A stretch of DNA of 64,000 bases, taken from Nocardioides alkalitolerans DSM 16699 (lineage in GTDB: Bacteria > Actinomycetota > Actinomycetes > Propionibacteriales > Nocardioidaceae). This document shows positions 33,135 to 42,644 of this stretch, in pieces. How positions within the stretch are numbered: position 1 is the first letter of the stretch; each line of letters begins with the position of its first letter. The translations under genes and the position numbers were made by a program. The notes under the pieces were generated by a model, which had not been told where the DNA came from, searched no databases, and saw only the letters and a program-made list of their open reading frames with translations. The stretch spans positions 186,001-250,000 of the forward strand of contig NZ_AUFN01000013.1 of assembly GCF_000426525.1 (NCBI RefSeq), in the 5' to 3' direction.

Positions 33135-33821
33135 TCACAGCAGCCGTCGGTCCGTCGCCCAGCGGGTGAGCTCGTGGCGCGACGAGAGCTGCAGCTTGCG
33201 CAGCACGCTCGACATGTGGGTCTCGACCGTCTTCACCGAGATGAAGAGCTCCTTCGCGACCTCCTTGTAGGCGTAGCCGCGGGCGATCAGGCGCATCACC
33301 TCGCGCTCGCGCTCGGAGAGCCGGTCGAGGTCGGAGTCGACCGAGGCGACCTGGATGGCGCCGGCGAAGGCGTCGAGCACGAACCCGGCGAGGCGGGGCG
33401 AGAAGACGGCGTCCCCCTCCGCGACCCGCGCGACGGCGTCGACGAGGTCGGCGGCGCTGATGGTCTTGGTGACGTAGCCGCGGGCACCGCCGCGGATGGT
33501 GCCGATGACGTCCTCCGCCGCGTCGCTGACGCTGAGCGCGAGGTAGCGCGTGGCGGACGAGGGGGCCTGGGCCCGCCGCATCACCTCCACGCCGCCCCCG
33601 CCGGGGAGGTGCACGTCGAGCAGCACGACGTCGGGTCGGTGCGCGGCCACGGCCGCGACGGCCTGGTCGACGTCGGCCGCCTCGCCGACGACCTCGACAC
33701 GCCCGGCGCCGCAGCCGGCCAGCTCGCTGCGCACCCCGGCGCGGAACATCTGGTGGTCGTCGACCACGACGACCCGCACGGGCGGGCCCGGCGCGGTCGC
33801 CGGAGTGGTGTCCTGCGTCAT
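33135..33821 (-). CDS. LuxR-family response regulator (partner of the PspC kinase)
   Basis: The 228-aa protein has a receiver domain (VRVVVVDDHQMFRAGVRSEL with the phosphoacceptor Asp in PDVVLLDVHLPGGGGV and Lys in YVTKTISA) and a C-terminal NarL/LuxR helix-turn-helix (LSEREREVMRLIARGYAYKE). The ATG at 33821 overlaps the kinase stop codon as ATGA, so the pair is co-translated. The likely targets are the two identical sites in the divergent PspC promoter. Confidence 0.94.
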   Translation of the reverse strand: MTQDTTPATAPGPPVRVVVVDDHQMFRAGVRSELAGCGAGRVEVVGEAADVDQAVAAVAAHRPDVVLLDVHLPGGGGVEVMRRAQAPSSATRYLALSVSDAAEDVIGTIRGGARGYVTKTISAADLVDAVARVAEGDAVFSPRLAGFVLDAFAGAIQVASVDSDLDRLSEREREVMRLIARGYAYKEVAKELFISVKTVETHMSSVLRKLQLSSRHELTRWATDRRLL

Positions 33822-35143
33822 CCCTGCTCCTCGTCGTCTGCGTCGCCGGCACCGGCCGGCAGGTGGAGCCGCACCTCGGTGCCGGCCCCCGGTGACGACC
33901 GGACGGTCGCCGTCCCGCCGTGGCGGGTCATGCGCTCCACGATGCTGCCGCGCACGCCGTGGCGGTCGGTCGGCAGGTCGTCGGGGTCGAAGCCGCGTCC
34001 GCGATCGCGGACGAACAGGTCCGCCGCGCCGCCGAGCACCTCGACGTACACGTCGACCCGGCCGGTGCCGGCGTGCTTCGCCGCGTTCACCACGGCCTCG
34101 CGGGCCGCCGCGACCAGAGGGGCGAGCCGCTCGTCGTACGCGAGGTCGCCCACGACCACCACCTCGATCTCGACGCCGTGGTCGTCCTCCACCTCGGCGG
34201 CGGCCGCCCGGACCGCGCCGCCGAGGGTGGTGGCGACCGTGCGCTCCTCCTCGAACAGCCACGCGCGCAGGTCGCGCTCCTGGCTGCGGGCCAGCCGGCC
34301 CACGGTGGCGGGGTCCTGCGCGTTCTTCTGGATCAGCGCGAGCGTCTGCAGCACCGAGTCGTGCAGGTGGGCGGCCACGTCGGCCCGCTCCTGGCTGCGC
34401 ACGCGCTCGGCCCGCTCGGCCCCGAGGTCGGCGACCAGGCGGGCGATCCACGGGCCGACGACCAGCGCCAGCCCGGCGATCCCGAGCAGCACGGCGAGCA
34501 CCGCCTCCCGGGCGACGGCGAGCGAGCCGTCGCGCAGGGCCAGGAGCAGGAGCCCCCCGCCCAGCAGCGAGGCGCCCAGCGCGACGCGGGTGTAGGCCGC
34601 CCAGCCGCCGGACCCGAGCACCATGAGCACGGGGTCCAGCCGCTCCGTGCGCGACTGCCAGCGCTCGCGCTGCACCTCGTCCGCCTGGCGCCACAGCAGC
34701 GCCACGCCCCCGACGGTGAGGGCGAGCGCCCACACCAGGACGCCACGCCCCACGAGGGCCTCGGTGGTCAGGACGACGCCGAGTGCCAGGGCGCCGACGA
34801 CGGTGGCGGCCCCGACGTCGCCGAGCCGCCGGGGCCGACCGGGCCGGCGTCCGCCCCGGGTGGCGCTCTCGATCCCCGGGGCCGCCGCCAGGCTCTCGCG
34901 GGCCGCCGGCAGCACGAGCCAGTAGGCGGCGTAGAGCACGACGCCGAGCCCGCCGAGCACGGTGGCGACGGCGAAGACGAGGCGCACGGCGAGGAGCGGG
35001 ACGCCCAGGTGGTCGGCCAGGCCGGCCGCCACTCCCCCGACGATGCCGCGCTCGAGGTCGCGGCTCGCCCTGCGCACGTCCCCGCGCACACCCGCGGGGG
35101 CGGCGGCGGTCGCCGGGGAGGGAGGCACGGTGGTCGGTCGCAT
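33818..35143 (-). CDS. PspC-domain sensor histidine kinase
   Basis: The 441-aa protein has an N-terminal PspC domain (SRDLERGIVGGVAAGLADHL then a helix), further transmembrane helices, a HisKA_3 dimerisation helix with the phosphoacceptor in AAHLHDSVLQTL, and a HATPase domain (EAVVNAAKHAG, DRGRGFDPDDLP, GVRGSIVERM). This architecture matches LiaS/DesK-type envelope-stress kinases in actinobacteria. The ATG at 35143 is chosen because the upstream frame has no family sequence. It is co-transcribed with the response regulator and divergent from a PspC protein. Confidence 0.92.
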   Translation of the reverse strand: MRPTTVPPSPATAAAPAGVRGDVRRASRDLERGIVGGVAAGLADHLGVPLLAVRLVFAVATVLGGLGVVLYAAYWLVLPAARESLAAAPGIESATRGGRRPGRPRRLGDVGAATVVGALALGVVLTTEALVGRGVLVWALALTVGGVALLWRQADEVQRERWQSRTERLDPVLMVLGSGGWAAYTRVALGASLLGGGLLLLALRDGSLAVAREAVLAVLLGIAGLALVVGPWIARLVADLGAERAERVRSQERADVAAHLHDSVLQTLALIQKNAQDPATVGRLARSQERDLRAWLFEEERTVATTLGGAVRAAAAEVEDDHGVEIEVVVVGDLAYDERLAPLVAAAREAVVNAAKHAGTGRVDVYVEVLGGAADLFVRDRGRGFDPDDLPTDRHGVRGSIVERMTRHGGTATVRSSPGAGTEVRLHLPAGAGDADDEEQG

Positions 35144-35180
35144 GGCGCCGTCATCGTCACACGCCCGCGCGCGCCCCCGC

Positions 35181-35198
35181 ATCAGGGACGACCCTGGT
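35181..35198 (-). promoter_or_regulatory. Operator-like palindrome, kinase side of the divergent promoter
   Basis: On the minus strand this is ACCAGGGTCGTCCCTGAT, with core GGGTCGTCCC. It lies 38 bp upstream of the kinase start and is the inverted copy of the site at 35246. Confidence 0.55.
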
Positions 35199-35245
35199 CC
35201 GACCCCGAGGACGAGGGCGACCCCTGGGACGGGATCCGGGGGATG

Positions 35246-35263
35246 ATCAGGGTCGTCCCCGAT
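35246..35263 (+). promoter_or_regulatory. Operator-like palindrome, PspC side of the divergent promoter
   Basis: ATCAGGGTCGTCCCCGAT shares CAGGGTCGTCCCYGATG with the kinase-side site in opposite orientation. Placed 35 bp before the PspC gene, it probably binds the LuxR-type regulator. Confidence 0.55.
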
Positions 35264-35298
35264 GGTGAGGGAGGACGCGCCCGACCAGGCTGGAGACC

Positions 35299-36555
35299 AT
35301 GACGACGACACCCGACGAGGCACCGACCTCCTCCTCGACCGCCACGGCCGAGCCACCTCCCGCCGGACCCCACGGCGACCCCCACCACGGGCCCCACGAC
35401 GGGCCCCGCGTCACCGGCGCCGAGATGCGCGACCTCCGCCGGCTCCGCCGCTCCAGCGAGGACCGGTACGTCGCGGGCGTCGCCGGCGGCCTCGCCCGCC
35501 ACCTCGACGTCGACCCCGTCGTGGTGCGGGTCGCCCTCGCCGTGCTCACGCTCTTCGCCGGCAGCGGCGCGCTGCTGTACGGCGCCCTCTGGCTCCTCGT
35601 GCCCCGTGACGACACGGGCGAGTCCGTGGTCACGCTGGACGACCGGAGCCGCACGCTGGCCCTCGTGGTCGCCGGTGTGCTGGCGACGGTCGCGCTGCTC
35701 GGCGACCTCGCCGGCGGGTGGGTCTCCTGGCCGCTCACGGTCGTGCTCGTGGTGGTCGCGCTCCTGGTCGCGAGCCACCACCGCCGCAGCTCCGCCCGGG
35801 AGGCGGTGCGGGAGGCGGGCCGTGAGGGAGCGGCGCCGTACGTGCCGCCGGCCACCTCGCCGTACGGCGCGGACCCCTTCACGAAGCAGCCCCCCGCGCC
35901 CACCGTCGGCCGGCCCCCGCGCGCCCCGCGCCCGCCGAACCCGCTGCGCCGCGGCCCCCTGCTCTTCTGGTTCACCCTCGCCCTCGCGGCGCTCGCCGTG
36001 GGCGTGCTCGGCGTCGTCGACGTCGCCGGGGTCGACGTGCCCGCGTCGGCCTACCCCGCCCTCGCGCTCGGCGTCGTCGGCTCCCTGCTGGTGGTCGGCG
36101 CCTTCTACGGCCGCGCCGGTGGCCTGATCCTCGTCGGGCTCGTGCTGGCGGTCGCGACGGCGGGCACCATGGCCGTCGAGCGGCTCACCGATCGCACCCA
36201 GGAGGCCACGCCGCTCAGCGCCGCCCAGGTGGACGACCGGTACTGGCTCGGGGCGGGCGAGACGGTGCTCGACCTCGGTGAGGTCGCCGACCCGGCCGAG
36301 CTGGCCGGACGCAGCATCCGCGTCGAGGGCGGCGTGGGGCGCATCGAGGTGGTGCTGCCCGAGGGGGTCGACGTGGCCGTCAGCACGCAGGTGGGGCTCG
36401 GGTCCGCCACGGTCCTCGACCGGGAGAGCGAGGGCGACGACGTCGCCCTGAACGAGGCGTACGACGCCCCCGGCACCACCCCCGGGTTCGACGACGACGC
36501 CCTGGTGCTCGACGTCTCCCTCGGCCTCGGAGAGGTGGAGGTGCGGGCCCGATGA
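35299..36555 (+). CDS. PspC domain protein with LiaF-like C-terminus
   Basis: The 418-aa protein begins with a Pro/Ser-rich cytoplasmic part, then a PspC domain (SSEDRYVAGVAGGLARHLDV), several transmembrane helices, and a C-terminal beta-rich domain (WLGAGETVLDLGEV, VGRIEVVLPEGVDVAV) like the cell-wall-active antibiotics response family. It fits an envelope-stress effector or a regulator of the kinase. GGAG lies 4 nt before the ATG at 35299. It is divergent from the kinase and overlaps the next gene by 4 nt. Confidence 0.9.
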   Translation: MTTTPDEAPTSSSTATAEPPPAGPHGDPHHGPHDGPRVTGAEMRDLRRLRRSSEDRYVAGVAGGLARHLDVDPVVVRVALAVLTLFAGSGALLYGALWLLVPRDDTGESVVTLDDRSRTLALVVAGVLATVALLGDLAGGWVSWPLTVVLVVVALLVASHHRRSSAREAVREAGREGAAPYVPPATSPYGADPFTKQPPAPTVGRPPRAPRPPNPLRRGPLLFWFTLALAALAVGVLGVVDVAGVDVPASAYPALALGVVGSLLVVGAFYGRAGGLILVGLVLAVATAGTMAVERLTDRTQEATPLSAAQVDDRYWLGAGETVLDLGEVADPAELAGRSIRVEGGVGRIEVVLPEGVDVAVSTQVGLGSATVLDRESEGDDVALNEAYDAPGTTPGFDDDALVLDVSLGLGEVEVRAR

Positions 36556-36896
36556 GCGAGCACCCCGGCACCGACCCGACGACGCAGCCGATGACGTCGT
36601 ACGACACCACCACCGCCCCGGAGGACACCGTGCAGGACGACAACACCCGGTACGACACCCGCTACGAGACCGCCGTGGACGACCCCACGGACGCCGCGGG
36701 CGGACGTCACCCCGTCAACGTCGGCCACCTCGTGATGGGCGTCGCGTTCCTCGGCCTGGTGGTCGTGTGGGCGCTCGTCACGGTCCTGGACCTCGCCGGG
36801 GGCGACCTCCGGTGGCTCCTCCCCCTGCCGTGGCTCGCCGCGGGTGGCGCGGGACTGGCGGCAGCAGCTCTGACTGCGCGCCGACGGTCCGCCTGA
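36552..36896 (+). CDS. Small membrane protein coupled to the PspC gene
   Basis: The 114-aa protein has an Asp/Thr-rich hydrophilic N-terminal half and two transmembrane helices (VGHLVMGVAFLGLVVVWALV and LLPLPWLAAGGAGLAAAALT). Its ATG overlaps the PspC stop as ATGA. No family recognised; by context it is probably part of the envelope-stress system. Confidence 0.75.
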   Translation: MSEHPGTDPTTQPMTSYDTTTAPEDTVQDDNTRYDTRYETAVDDPTDAAGGRHPVNVGHLVMGVAFLGLVVVWALVTVLDLAGGDLRWLLPLPWLAAGGAGLAAAALTARRRSA

Positions 36897-36905
36897 GCGG
36901 AGGCC

Positions 36906-38105
36906 TCAGCGGCCGCCGTGGCCACGACCCGGGCCGCGCCCCGGCCGGTTCTCCCGCACCCAGGCGTCGCGCGCGGCCACCGCGACGTCCGGGTGGTCGG
37001 CGAACAGCACGTCGACCCCGGCGTCGAGGAACGCGAGCGACTCGGCGTACAGGTCGCCCGGCGCGTTCGGGTCGGTGCCGACCCGGAAGTTGGTCGCCAT
37101 GAACTGGTTCTCGGCGCGCAGGGTCCAGATGACGACGGGCAGGCCGGCCCGGTGCGCGTCCTCGACCACGGCGCTCGGCTCGCCGGTGGCGCCGGTGACC
37201 GGGTCGCGCGGCAGCACGAGGTTCTTCGCCGGAGCGAGGTAGTCGGCGTACCGGGAGATCTCGCGCAGGCCCTGGCGGGTGACGAGGTCGGCGTAGGTGC
37301 GGCCGTCGCCGGCCTCGACGAGGTCGTACGGCGCACCCGCCGCGTCGACGAGCTGGGCGAGCGGCACGCGCGTCATGCGGTCGAGGTCGCGCAGGTTGCC
37401 GGTCTCGAAGGACTGGATGACGACGCGGTCCCGGGGGTGGTCGAGACCGCGGCGGTGCAGGGTGCGCACCAGCGGCTCCTCGAGGCTCAGCCCGATCGAG
37501 TCGAAGTAGGTGGGGTGCTTGGTCTCGGGGGCCACGCCGATCGTGCGGCCGAGGCGTCGGGACTCGTCGCGCACGAGCGTCAGGACCTCGTCGAGGGTCG
37601 GGATCTCGTAGAGCCCGTCGTACGCCGTGTTGCCCGGTCGGACCTGGGGCAGCCGCTCCTTCGCCCGCAGCGTCTTGAGCTCGGTCAGCGTGAAGTCCTC
37701 GGTGAACCAGCCCGTGTAGGCCACGCCGTCGATGGTCTTCGTGGTGCGGCGGTCGGCGAACTCCGGGTGGTCGGCGACGTCGGTCGTGCCGCTGATCTCG
37801 TTCTCGTGGCGGGCGACGAGCACGCCGTCGCTGGTCGGGACGAGGTCGGGCTCGATCGAGTCGGCGCCCTGGGCGATCGCGAGGCGGTAGGCCTCCAGCG
37901 TGTGCTCGGGCCGGTAGCCGGACGCTCCGCGGTGGGCGAAGACCTCGGGCTCGGCGCGCTGGCCGTGGCCGGGTCCGTGACCGGGTCCGTGACCGGGTCC
38001 GTGGCGGTCGGTGTCGGTGGCCGCGCCGGCGGCGGGCACGAGGAGGGCGGTGGAGGCGACGGCCGCCGTCAGGGCAGCCGTGATCGTCATGATCCGAGAA
38101 GTCAT
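36906..38105 (-). CDS. Secreted glycerophosphodiester phosphodiesterase
   Basis: The 399-aa protein hydrolyses glycerophosphodiesters to sn-glycerol-3-phosphate and an alcohol. A signal peptide (MTSRIMTITAALTAAVASTA, cleavage near AGA) is followed by a GPGH repeat linker and a GDPD TIM barrel: EVFAHRGASGYRPEHTLEAY holds the catalytic HRG, SIEPDLVPTSDGVLVARHE the metal ligands and second His. The length and position of the motifs fit the family. The C-terminus is Gly/Arg-rich. It sits alone on the minus strand with the PspC genes converging on it. Confidence 0.93.
   Translation of the reverse strand: MTSRIMTITAALTAAVASTALLVPAAGAATDTDRHGPGHGPGHGPGHGQRAEPEVFAHRGASGYRPEHTLEAYRLAIAQGADSIEPDLVPTSDGVLVARHENEISGTTDVADHPEFADRRTTKTIDGVAYTGWFTEDFTLTELKTLRAKERLPQVRPGNTAYDGLYEIPTLDEVLTLVRDESRRLGRTIGVAPETKHPTYFDSIGLSLEEPLVRTLHRRGLDHPRDRVVIQSFETGNLRDLDRMTRVPLAQLVDAAGAPYDLVEAGDGRTYADLVTRQGLREISRYADYLAPAKNLVLPRDPVTGATGEPSAVVEDAHRAGLPVVIWTLRAENQFMATNFRVGTDPNAPGDLYAESLAFLDAGVDVLFADHPDVAVAARDAWVRENRPGRGPGRGHGGR
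37969..38004. repeat. Three 12-bp tandem repeats inside the GDPD gene
   Basis: CCGGGTCCGTGA occurs three times in a row (last copy ends GG), coding for Gly-His-Gly-Pro repeats just after the signal peptide. Copy number may vary between strains. Confidence 0.8.
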
Positions 38106-38179
38106 GCCCGTCACCGTGACGCACCTCGGCGACACGGGGGTGTCGTGGACGAGGCCTGGGGATGAACCGGGCGGCGCGC

Positions 38180-38788
38180 TCAGCGGGCGGGCAGGGGCTC
38201 CGTCGTGAGCCCGGCCGCGACGTCGGCGAGGGCGTCCTCGTCGAGCGAGCCGTAGACGACCACGGTGATCCCCTCGGCACCGGTGGCGCCGCCGAGCGAC
38301 GGCACCCGCAGGGTCAGCGCGGTGTCGACGCCCTGGGTCGCGGTGCCCCACTCCCCCGCGAGCGCGGGGTCCGTGGCGTCGACGGTGACGGGGTCGCCGG
38401 TCTCGTACTCCTCCCGGAGCACGTTCTCGAGGGTGTCGTCGACGTCGGCGGTGCGGACCTTGACGCCCACGAAGTCGTCCTCGCCGACCACGATCCCGAC
38501 GCTCCACTCGGTGCCGTCGACGCCCTCGAACCGGGACGAGGTCGGGGTCCACTCCTCGGGGAGCTCGGGCGGGTAGGCGACCGGGAACCCGCTGTCCTGC
38601 GCCAGGCGCACGACCGAGAGGTAGTCGACCGACTGGAGGTCGACCGTGGGCTCGGCCCGGAACACCGCGCGGAACCCGACGAAGGCGAGGACGCCCAGCA
38701 CGATCACCACCATGGAGGCGATGAGGCCGTTGAACGTGCGGGGGTAGCGCCCGGGCTTCCCGGCGGGCGGCGGCGTCGACGCGGTCAC
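38180..38788 (-). CDS. DUF4245 membrane-anchored protein
   Basis: The 202-aa protein has a single transmembrane helix near the N-terminus (GLIASMVVIVLGVLAFVGFR) and an exported domain with YLSVVRLAQDSGFPVAYPPE and the C-terminal TVVVYGSLDEDAL. This matches the actinobacterial DUF4245 family, usually next to glpX; here glpX is about 4 kb away. Function unknown. GTG start follows GACACT by 7 nt, so it may be leaderless. Confidence 0.8.
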   Translation of the reverse strand: MTASTPPPAGKPGRYPRTFNGLIASMVVIVLGVLAFVGFRAVFRAEPTVDLQSVDYLSVVRLAQDSGFPVAYPPELPEEWTPTSSRFEGVDGTEWSVGIVVGEDDFVGVKVRTADVDDTLENVLREEYETGDPVTVDATDPALAGEWGTATQGVDTALTLRVPSLGGATGAEGITVVVYGSLDEDALADVAAGLTTEPLPAR

Positions 38789-38961
38789 GGGGTCCAGTGT
38801 CTCAACCCGCCCCCGGCGGGCCGCCCCGCGGTCGGTCGCCGGGGCCGAGCACCGGCACGGGGAGCGGCGAACCGCCCGCCCACCGGCCTCAGGGGCGGGA
38901 TCCGGAGCCGTTCGCCGCCATCCGTGCCGGCGGGCCGACTGCCGGTCGGTCGGCGTCGGGC

Positions 38962-39261
38962 TCAGGCGCCCGGCGGCTCGACCCCGGCCTCGCGAGCGCG
39001 TCGCTCGGCCTCCACCCGGAGCCTGTCCTGCTGGCTGCGGGGGAACTGGCGCAGCTGCATCGACAGGACGAGACCGGCACTCTCCTCGTCGATGTCCAGC
39101 TGCCGCTGCAGGAGCAGGCTGGCCTCCTCGGGGTCGGCGCAGGCGGCGAGGTCGGCCAGCAGCGTCTCGGTGCGACCGAACGCGGAGACCAGCGCGGCGT
39201 ACAACCGGGCCTGCCTGCGCAGCTCGGCCGGGCTGGGGCCGTCGGAGGGCGGCGGAGTCAT
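38962..39261 (-). CDS. Small protein resembling a GyrA/ParC helical segment
   Basis: The 99-aa protein has no signal peptide. Its second half, LLLQRQLDIDEESAGLVLSM then QLRQFPRSQQDRLRVEAE, closely follows the GyrA pattern LLDIDExQAxAILDMQLRRL with LERxxIxxE. In GyrA this lies in the helical region after the tower, away from the active site, and there is no catalytic tyrosine here. It may be a stand-alone relative of that fold, possibly a gyrase-interacting protein. Assigned by eye only. Confidence 0.65.
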   Translation of the reverse strand: MTPPPSDGPSPAELRRQARLYAALVSAFGRTETLLADLAACADPEEASLLLQRQLDIDEESAGLVLSMQLRQFPRSQQDRLRVEAERRAREAGVEPPGA

Positions 39262-39371
39262 GCTGCGACGGCCCTGTTGCCGTGCATCACGATCGCCACG
39301 GCGACCAGGAGGGTGGGCAGCACGGCGAGGGCTCCTTCCGACGGGGCGCGGCTCGGGTCCGCGACCGTCAC
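39258..39371 (-). CDS. Possible small membrane peptide upstream of the GyrA-like gene
   Basis: A GTG at 39371 begins a 37-aa frame with one hydrophobic segment (ALAVLPTLLVAVAIVM) that ends by overlapping the next gene's ATG (ATGA). The overlap suggests translational coupling, but there is no family match and the start is uncertain. The rest of this 259-bp gap holds only the regulator's likely operator. Confidence 0.3.
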   Translation of the reverse strand: MTVADPSRAPSEGALAVLPTLLVAVAIVMHGNRAVAA

Positions 39372-39491
39372 CCTAGGTCCGCTCGTCCCGTCGGGTCGGG
39401 CAGTTCGCGACGTACGACGACCCGACGGCCGCCACCTCGGTCGACGCTCGATCCGCGATCCCGCCCAGAAATGATCCCAGAACACGCAATC

Positions 39492-39506
39492 GCGGAATCA
39501 ATCCGC
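39492..39506. promoter_or_regulatory. Inverted repeat before the molybdate regulator gene
   Basis: GCGGA-ATCAA-TCCGC lies 14 bp before the ATG of the HTH-TOBE gene. Its position suits autoregulation. It does not resemble the E. coli ModE box. Confidence 0.35.
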
Positions 39507-39520
39507 TCCGAACGCCGCAC

Positions 39521-39931
39521 ATGAGTGACAATGCTCCGGTGGACACCTACCGGGTCGCCGAGGCGGCCGAGCTGCTCGGCGTCAGCGACGACACCGTCCG
39601 ACGCTGGATCGACGCGGGACGACTGCCGGCCCGGCGGGAGGGCAGCCGCACCGTCATCGACGGCCCCGACCTCGCGGCGTACGCCGGGGCCGGCGCCGAG
39701 GGGCACGCGCCGGACTCCCGTGCGTCCGCGGTCAGCGCCCGCAACCGCCTCCCCGGCATCGTCACGCGCGTCGTGAAGGACACCGTGATGGCGCAGGTCG
39801 AGATGGTCTGCGGGCCCTACCGCGTCGTCTCCCTCATGAGCGCCGAGGCCGCCGACGAGCTCGGCCTCGTGCCGGGCGCCCGCGCTGTCGCCTCCGTGAA
39901 GTCCACGAACGTCGTCGTCGAACGCCCCTGA
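39521..39931 (+). CDS. HTH-TOBE molybdate-responsive regulator
   Basis: The 136-aa protein has an excisionase/MerR-like helix-turn-helix (YRVAEAAELLGVSDDTVRRW) at the N-terminus and a single TOBE (molybdate-binding) domain (SARNRLPGIVTRVVKDTVMA through ASVKSTNVVVER). It is shorter than ModE, which has two TOBE repeats. It lies just upstream of modABC on the same strand, so it is the likely molybdate sensor. Other oxyanions such as tungstate could also be bound. Confidence 0.88.
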   Translation: MSDNAPVDTYRVAEAAELLGVSDDTVRRWIDAGRLPARREGSRTVIDGPDLAAYAGAGAEGHAPDSRASAVSARNRLPGIVTRVVKDTVMAQVEMVCGPYRVVSLMSAEAADELGLVPGARAVASVKSTNVVVERP

Positions 39932-39970
39932 CCCGCCCCTCCCCCGACCCTCCGCACGAGAAGAGCCGCC

Positions 39971-40780
39971 ATGCACACGCGCCTCCGGGCCCGCCGCGTC
40001 ACCGTCGCTGCGATCGCCACCCTCGCCCTCCTCCCCCTCGCCGCCTGCGGCGCCGACGACCCCGAGGGCAGCGACGGCGCGGGCACGAGCGCCGGGGCCG
40101 ACCTCGACGGCTCGATCACCGTCCTCGCCGCGGCGAGCCTCACCGGCACCTTCACCGAGCTGGCCGAGCAGTTCGAGGCCGAGAACGACGGCGTCGAGAT
40201 CGACCTCGTCTTCGACTCCTCCGGCACGCTCGCCGACAACGCCGCCCAGGGCGCCCCCGGCGACCTGCTCGCCACGGCCGACCTCGGCTCGATGGAGCGC
40301 TCCGAGCCCGTCCAGGCGAGCGACCCCGAGGTCTTCGCGACGAACACCCTCGTGCTCGTCACGCCCGCCGAGAACCCCGCCGGCATCACCACGCTCGCCG
40401 ACCTCGACGACGACGCCGTCACCTACGTCGTCTGCGTCGAGACCGCCCCCTGCGGCACCCTCGCGGCCGAGGTGCTCGACGACGCCGACATCGACAACGA
40501 GCCGTCCAGCCTGGAGCGCGACGTCAAGGCCACGCTCGCCCGGGTCGTCGAGGACGAGGCCGACGCCGGCCTCGTCTACCGCACCGACGCCCTCGCCGCG
40601 GCGGACGACGTCACCCTGGTCGAGCTCGACGACGACGTCGCCGACGACGCGGTCACCGAGTACCCGATCGTCACCCTCGACCAGAGCGAGAACCCCGACC
40701 TGGCGCAGGCGTTCCTCGACTACGTGCTCTCGTCCACCGGACAGGACGTGCTGACGACCGCCGGGTTCGGCACCCCCTGA
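39971..40780 (+). CDS. modA: Molybdate ABC transporter, substrate-binding lipoprotein
   Basis: The 269-aa protein is a lipoprotein (IATLALLPLAAC lipobox, Cys about residue 26) with the ModA-type fold: SITVLAAASLTGTFTELAEQ at the start, FDSSGTLADNAAQGAPGDLL (oxyanion Ser) and a C-terminal YPIVTLDQSENPDLAQAFLD. It binds molybdate outside the membrane and delivers it to ModBC. Directly upstream of modB (5 bp). Confidence 0.94.
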   Translation: MHTRLRARRVTVAAIATLALLPLAACGADDPEGSDGAGTSAGADLDGSITVLAAASLTGTFTELAEQFEAENDGVEIDLVFDSSGTLADNAAQGAPGDLLATADLGSMERSEPVQASDPEVFATNTLVLVTPAENPAGITTLADLDDDAVTYVVCVETAPCGTLAAEVLDDADIDNEPSSLERDVKATLARVVEDEADAGLVYRTDALAAADDVTLVELDDDVADDAVTEYPIVTLDQSENPDLAQAFLDYVLSSTGQDVLTTAGFGTP

Positions 40781-40785
40781 GCACC

Positions 40786-41594
40786 GTGACGGGCAGGACG
40801 ACGAGCACCCTGGGCCGCCCGCCCGCGGTGCTCGTCGTGCCCGCCGCGCTCGCCTCGGTCTTCCTGGTCCTCCCGCTCGTCGCGCTCGTCCTGGCCACGC
40901 CGTGGTCGACGTTCCTCGACAACCTGACCTCGCCCGAGGTGCTCGACGCACTGCGCATCACGGCGCTGACGTCGGGCCTGACCGTCGTCACCTGCCTCGT
41001 GCTCGGCACGCCGCTGGCCTGGGTGCTGGCCCGCGTCGACTTCCGCGGCCGGGGCCTCCTGCGCGCCCTGGTCACCGTGCCGCTGGTGCTGCCACCGGTC
41101 GTGGCGGGTGTCGCGCTCGTCTCGGCACTGGGCCGCAGCGGCCTGGTCGGCGAGCCCCTGCGCGACGCCACGGGGATCACCCTGCCGTTCACGATGACCG
41201 CCGTCGTGATCGCCCACACCTTCGTGGCGATGCCCTTCTACGTCATCAGCGTCGAGGGCGCGCTGCGCACGGCCGGGGAGCAGTACGACGAGGTGGCGAG
41301 CTGTCTCGGAGCCACCCGCTGGACCACGTTCCGGCGCGTCACCCTCCCGCTGGCCCTGCCCGGCGTGGTCGCCGGCTCGGTCCTCGCCTGGGCGCGCTCG
41401 CTGGGCGAGTTCGGCGCCACCGTCACGTTCGCGGGCAACTACCCCGGCGCCACGCAGACGATGCCGTCCCGCATCTACACCGTCCTGGTCAACGACCCCG
41501 AGGGTGCGCGGACGCTCAGCATGATCCTGCTGCTCTCCTCCGTCCTCGTGCTCGCCGCGCTCCGCAACCGCTGGCTCACCACAGGGGCGAGCGC

Positions 41595-41598
<4 letters not shown>
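40786..41598 (+). CDS. modB: Molybdate ABC transporter, permease
   Basis: The 270-aa integral membrane protein has about six helices and the EAA loop (EQYDEVASCLGATRWTTFRR followed by VTLPLALPG) that contacts ModC. It starts at GTG 40786 and overlaps modC by 4 nt (GTGA). It forms the molybdate channel dimer. Confidence 0.94.
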
Positions 41599-42602
<1,004 letters not shown>

Positions 42603-42644
42603 GGCACCCGGCCGGGTGGCGCCGGGGACCGCTACGATCCGCCC

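Noticed and set aside
37969..38004. Short direct repeats as possible CRISPR
   Set aside because: Contiguous 12-bp coding repeats without spacers, inside the GDPD gene.
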